64,000 nucleotides of DNA, taken from NCBI GenBank assembly GCA_905339235.1, contig CAJPFG010000041.1, positions 1 to 64,000 on the forward strand. Direction: 5' to 3'. Under the pieces are notes generated by a model. It searched no databases, was not told the origin of the DNA, and was given only the letters and a program-made list of their open reading frames with translations. This stretch comes from Phycisphaerales bacterium (GTDB lineage Bacteria; Planctomycetota; Phycisphaerae; Phycisphaerales; UBA1924). Positions 59,353 through 64,000 of the stretch are shown in pieces (position 1 is the stretch's first letter; each line of letters opens with the position of its first letter). A program made the translations under genes and the position numbers.

Positions 59353-61709
59353 CTAGGCGGCGCGCCGCAGCGAGACGCGTGCGCGCCCCCAGGTCTCGCT
59401 GATGTCGATCAGCGCGGCCCGGTCGATCGGCTTGGACGCGAAATCGTCGCATCCCGCCTCGATACACCGCTCACGGTCGCCCGACATCGCGTGGGCGGTG
59501 AGGGCCACGATGGGGCGGTGGTACCCGGCCTTTCGAAGCGCGGCCGTGGCGCCGTAGCCGTCCAGTTCGGGCATCTGCATGTCCATCAGGATCAGATCGA
59601 AGTCGCTCCCGGATCGCATCGCCGCCTGTGCGTGCTCGAGGGCGATCCGGCCGTTCTCGGCGAGAGTGACTTCCGCCCCGGCCTTGCGCAGGTGGAAGGA
59701 AATCAGACGCTGGTTGTCGAGCCCGTCTTCGGCGAGCAGGATGCGGATGCCGGTCAGGCGCCCGCTGACGGACGCGGGCGGCGGGGCGGGCGCGGCCGCG
59801 CCCTCGCTGGGCGGCGCGATGAGATCGGCCGCGTCCGATGGGCGCAGCACCAGTTCGACCGTGAAGGTCGATCCCTGACCGGGCGTGCTGGCGAGACGGA
59901 TGTCTCCGCCCAGCAGGTTCGCCAGCCGCTGGGAGATGGTCAGGCCAAGGCCCGTCCCCCCGAAGCGGCGTGTCATGGTCTCGTCCGCCTGCGTGAACGG
60001 CTGGAACAAGGTCGCAGCCTGTTCCGCGGACATTCCGATACCCGTGTCGATCACTTCGAAGGCGATGGTCGGGGGTCGGTCCGGTATCCCCGCGACAAAC
60101 CGCGTCTTCAGGCGGACGCTGCCGTGCTCGGTGAACTTGATCGCGTTGCCGACGAGATTGACCAGGATCTGCCGCAGGCGCGTGGGGTCGGTGTGGATCG
60201 CGCGAGGAAGGGGCCCGGCGAACTCCGCGTCAAAGGCCAGCCCCTTGTTCGTCGCCTGCGTGCGCAACAGCGAGACGCACTGGGTCACCAGATCGATTGG
60301 GGAGGAGGGAATCTGCTCAAGGGCGATCTTTCCGGCCTCGATTTTGGAGAGGTCGAGGATGTCATTCAGCACGGCCAGCAAGTGCTCGCCGTTGCGGCGG
60401 ATGGTCTGTACCCATTCCGCCCGCTCGGCGGGCGCGGCCTCGGCGGTGGCCACCAGATCGGTGTAGCCCAGGATCGCCGTCATCGGGGTTCGGATCTCGT
60501 GGCTCATGTTGGCCAGGAAGTCGCTCTTGGCGCGGCTGGCGGCCTCCGCCGCGTCTCTCGCATACTGGAGTTCGCCCGCGCGGGCGGCGAGTTCCATGGC
60601 CTGATCCTCGAGCACGGCCTTGGCCGCGACCAGGTCGTCGGTGTGCCGCCTCATCGCCGCTTCGGCCTGGCGCCGCTCGATGGCGACGCGCGCCAGGTGG
60701 GCCGCGGACTCGATGACCAGATGCTCCCCGCCCACCGGCCGGCGCGGCTGGCGGTAGTAGATGGCGAACGTGCCGAGCACGCGCTGGTCCCGAGAGATGA
60801 TGGGCTCCGACCAGCAGGCGCGCAGGCCGTGGGGCAGAGCGAGCCCCCGATAAGCCTCCCACAGCGGGTCGGTGGTGATGTCCTCGACGATCACGCGAGA
60901 GCGCCGAAAGGCCGCGGTGCCGCAGGATCCCTCGCAGGGGCCGATGGGCACTCCGCTGGAGAGCCGGTCGTTGTATTCGCGGGGAAGAGTCGGGGCGGCG
61001 ATCGTCAGGAGCCGCTCCCCGAACGAGTCCGCGAGCATGACGGCGCAGCGCGTGTCGGTGAGTTGGCCTTCCACGAGGGTCGCCAGCCGGTCGAGCACTA
61101 TTTCCAGCGGGACGCTCATGGCGGTCATCTCGAGGATCTGGTTCTGGCCCGTTCGCATCTCCTCGGCCAGTCGCAGTTCGGTGAAATCCTCGATGACCGA
61201 GATCGCATAAGTGGAATCGGTGTCGCGCCCCTGCATCAGAGAGCGGGTCACCCGCACCCAGACGGGCGAGCCGTCCTTGCGGACATACCGCTGCTGGAGT
61301 TGGATCAGGGGCGTGGCTCCGACGAACAGTTGCGAGGTGTGCTCGCGGTCGGTTTGCCGGTCCTCCGCGTGCGTGATGTCCGTCACGCGCATGCGCATGA
61401 GTTCCTCGCGCGTGTACCCGGTGATGTCGCACAGCCGATCATTCACCAGCCGGAAGGCGCCGTCGGCCGCCTCGTGAGCGATGCCGATGGGCGCCCGGCT
61501 GAACGTGGCGCGGTACCGCTGCTCGCTTTCCTGGATCTCCGCGCCGGACAACGCCAGGGACCGCTCCAGCAGGTCCCGATCCTGGTCCGCCTCGGTCTGG
61601 GCACGGCTCAGGCGGTCCAGCAGCGAGTTCCACGCGGCCAGGTCGGAGGGCAGTTCGCCCTCCGACAGCCCCGCTCGTTTCAGCATCCGTTGGAGCAGTG
61701 GGTGAAACA

Positions 61710-61713
<4 letters not shown>
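59353..61713 (-). CDS. Hybrid sensor histidine kinase (PAS-GAF-HisKA-HATPase-REC)
   Basis: 786 residues. A short coiled leader precedes a PAS domain (~65-180, FSRAPIGIAHEAADGAFRLVN and QRYVRKDGSPVWV) and a GAF domain (~190-350). The kinase core has the phospho-acceptor SHEIRTP (H405), N-box NLVGNAIKF and G-boxes DTGIGM, GGTGLGL. A C-terminal receiver domain carries the phosphorylatable D711 in LILMDMQMPELDG. No membrane span, so it senses a cytosolic signal. Start GTG 61713 or ATG 61710 overlaps the stop of the FIST gene, making the two a coupled unit; the FIST protein is the likely input partner. Confidence 0.93.
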
Positions 61714-62870
<1,157 letters not shown>

Positions 62871-63186
62871 GATGCCTCCTGAAATCTGACGGGCGGGATG
62901 TTGGGACCTTCGCTCATCGTCCTGAGCCGTCGTCAACTTCACGCCCCTCTCGCGCGGGCGCGCCCGGTCGGATTATCGGAGTCGCAACGCCTCAATACTT
63001 CGCCCAGATTCTCGTGTGAGTGTCGCGGCCGGTGCCGTGCTTCCCTCGTCCGGGTGAATGCCGCGCCGCTCATGCCCGTGATTGGCGCGAGTGGACCAGA
63101 CTTCGACGCCGAATTCCAGAAACCGCGGCCCCGCACAGCCCTGTCCCTCGCATTCCTCTGACACGAAATCAACCCAGGAGGATGTC
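62871..63186. other. Intergenic region between divergent genes
   Basis: 316 bases between the FIST gene and the secreted protein at the right edge. No gene or clear promoter is seen beyond the two ribosome-binding sites at its ends. Confidence 0.4.
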
Positions 63187-64000
63187 ATGCTGAAGCCCGC
63201 GCACCTTGTCTACCTCGCCATGCTCACCGCGACCTCGCCCGCGTTGGCGCAGAGCGTTTCGCACGCGTTTACATTTCAGGGGCGCCTGACCGACGGCGCC
63301 TCGCCCGCCGCCGGGTCGTATGACCTGCGATTCCGGCTCTTCGACGCGGCGTCGGCGGGTGGACAGGTGGGCGCGACGTTGTGCGCCGACAATGTTTCCG
63401 TGACCGACGGGGTGTTCACGGTCCAACTGGACTTCGGCGATCAGTTCAGCGCCGGCTCGCAGCGCTTTCTCGAGATCGATGTTCGCACCGATGCGGGGGC
63501 GGACTGCTCCGTGGCCGCGGGATTCACAACGCTGGGCTCGCGTCAGTCTCTGACCGCCGGACCGTTCGCGAGTTTCGCGATCAACGCGGGCTCGGCGGGG
63601 AACGCCGGGCAACTCAACGGCCTGCCCGCGTCGTTCTACACGAACGCGGCCAACCTGGCCAGCGGCACGCTGGCCGACGCCCGGCTCTCATCCAACGTGG
63701 CCACGCTCGTGAGCAACCAGACCCTTGGGGGCGTCAAGATCTTCACCAACGCCGCGAACTCGTTCACCGGATCGGGAGCGGGGCTGACGGCGTTGAACGC
63801 GTCGAACATCTCGGCGGGCACCATCGCGGATGCGCGGCTCTCTTCGTTCGTGGCGAGAACCAACGTTGCGAATACGTTCAACATGCCGCAGACGTTCAGC
63901 AACCCCGTCACAATCCAGAATCTGCTCCGATTCGCGAACTCGTCTTTCGACGTCAACGCCAACACCTCGACGCGGGTGCTCCACGTGGACACCTTCGCTT
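63187..64000 (+). CDS. Secreted repeat protein, 3' end cut off
   Basis: ATG 63187 is preceded by AGGAGG (63176-63181); the frame stays open to the window's end (271 codons). A signal peptide (KPAHLVYLAMLTATSPALAQ) leads into a beta-rich domain (FTFQGRLTDGASPAAGSYDLRFRLF ... VFTVQLDFGDQF) common at the N-terminus of long planctomycete surface proteins. Tail-fibre-like repeats follow: NLASGTLADARLSS and NISAGTIADARLSS, with GSGAGLTALNASN between. The C-terminus, perhaps with an intramolecular chaperone or anchor, lies outside the window. Confidence 0.85.
   Translation, partial: MLKPAHLVYLAMLTATSPALAQSVSHAFTFQGRLTDGASPAAGSYDLRFRLFDAASAGGQVGATLCADNVSVTDGVFTVQLDFGDQFSAGSQRFLEIDVRTDAGADCSVAAGFTTLGSRQSLTAGPFASFAINAGSAGNAGQLNGLPASFYTNAANLASGTLADARLSSNVATLVSNQTLGGVKIFTNAANSFTGSGAGLTALNASNISAGTIADARLSSFVARTNVANTFNMPQTFSNPVTIQNLLRFANSSFDVNANTSTRVLHVDTFA

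Overview
The window reads as chromosome of a high-GC planctomycete, most likely of the Phycisphaerae/Phycisphaerales type. The evidence is the run of secreted proteins ending in a Cys-containing dockerin-like tail (pattern D-x-N-C-D-G ... N-G-F-D-I-E), a PEP-CTERM-like anchor (PAPSALMLL ... RRRR), small membrane proteins with a CGY-x(4)-L ... CPECG zinc ribbon, and the futalosine menaquinone gene mqnA. No phage integrase, transposase or CRISPR array was found, so the window looks like core chromosome with an accessory glycan locus.

Layout. 1-21.3 kb: secreted repeat proteins (HAF, propeller-type, RCC1, ADP-ribosylglycohydrolase-like) interspersed with housekeeping and signalling genes (NeuD-like acetyltransferase, mqnA, S41 protease, an HD-GYP/PilZ c-di-GMP protein, a Fic protein, DUF1428, DoxX, a UbiA-type phosphoribosyltransferase). 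19.9-41.6 kb: a large surface-polysaccharide locus with a GT-C membrane transferase, gmd and fcl (GDP-fucose), a Wzx-type flippase, an EEP-family protein, a methyltransferase, two epimerases, four GT4 transferases, a GT2-acyltransferase fusion, a second acyltransferase and an O-antigen ligase. Embedded in it are a flagellin gene and a secreted protein that closely resembles animal hyaluronidases (GH56).

41.7-64 kb: a 40-codon micro-ORF with its own terminator, an ArsR regulator followed by a decayed SRPBCC pseudogene, a carboxyltransferase (MccB-like), an HMG-CoA lyase and an enoyl-CoA hydratase (part of leucine breakdown), a putative structured RNA, a divergent tRNA-Ser(CGA), a PAC2 protein, the pxpB-pxpC-pxpA 5-oxoprolinase operon, an exported truncated haemoglobin, a ROK kinase, PilZ and HIT proteins, a Ycf46-like AAA ATPase, PepA, tRNA-Arg(TCG), and a FIST sensor coupled to a hybrid histidine kinase. 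A secreted repeat protein runs off the right edge.

How the genes may work together: gmd and fcl would supply GDP-L-fucose, the transferases and acyltransferases would build a decorated repeat unit, the flippase and ligase would export and attach it, and the GH56-like enzyme could trim it outside the cell. Several operons are translationally coupled by ATGA/GTGA overlaps. Most functions are inferred from recognisable family motifs; no database search was run.
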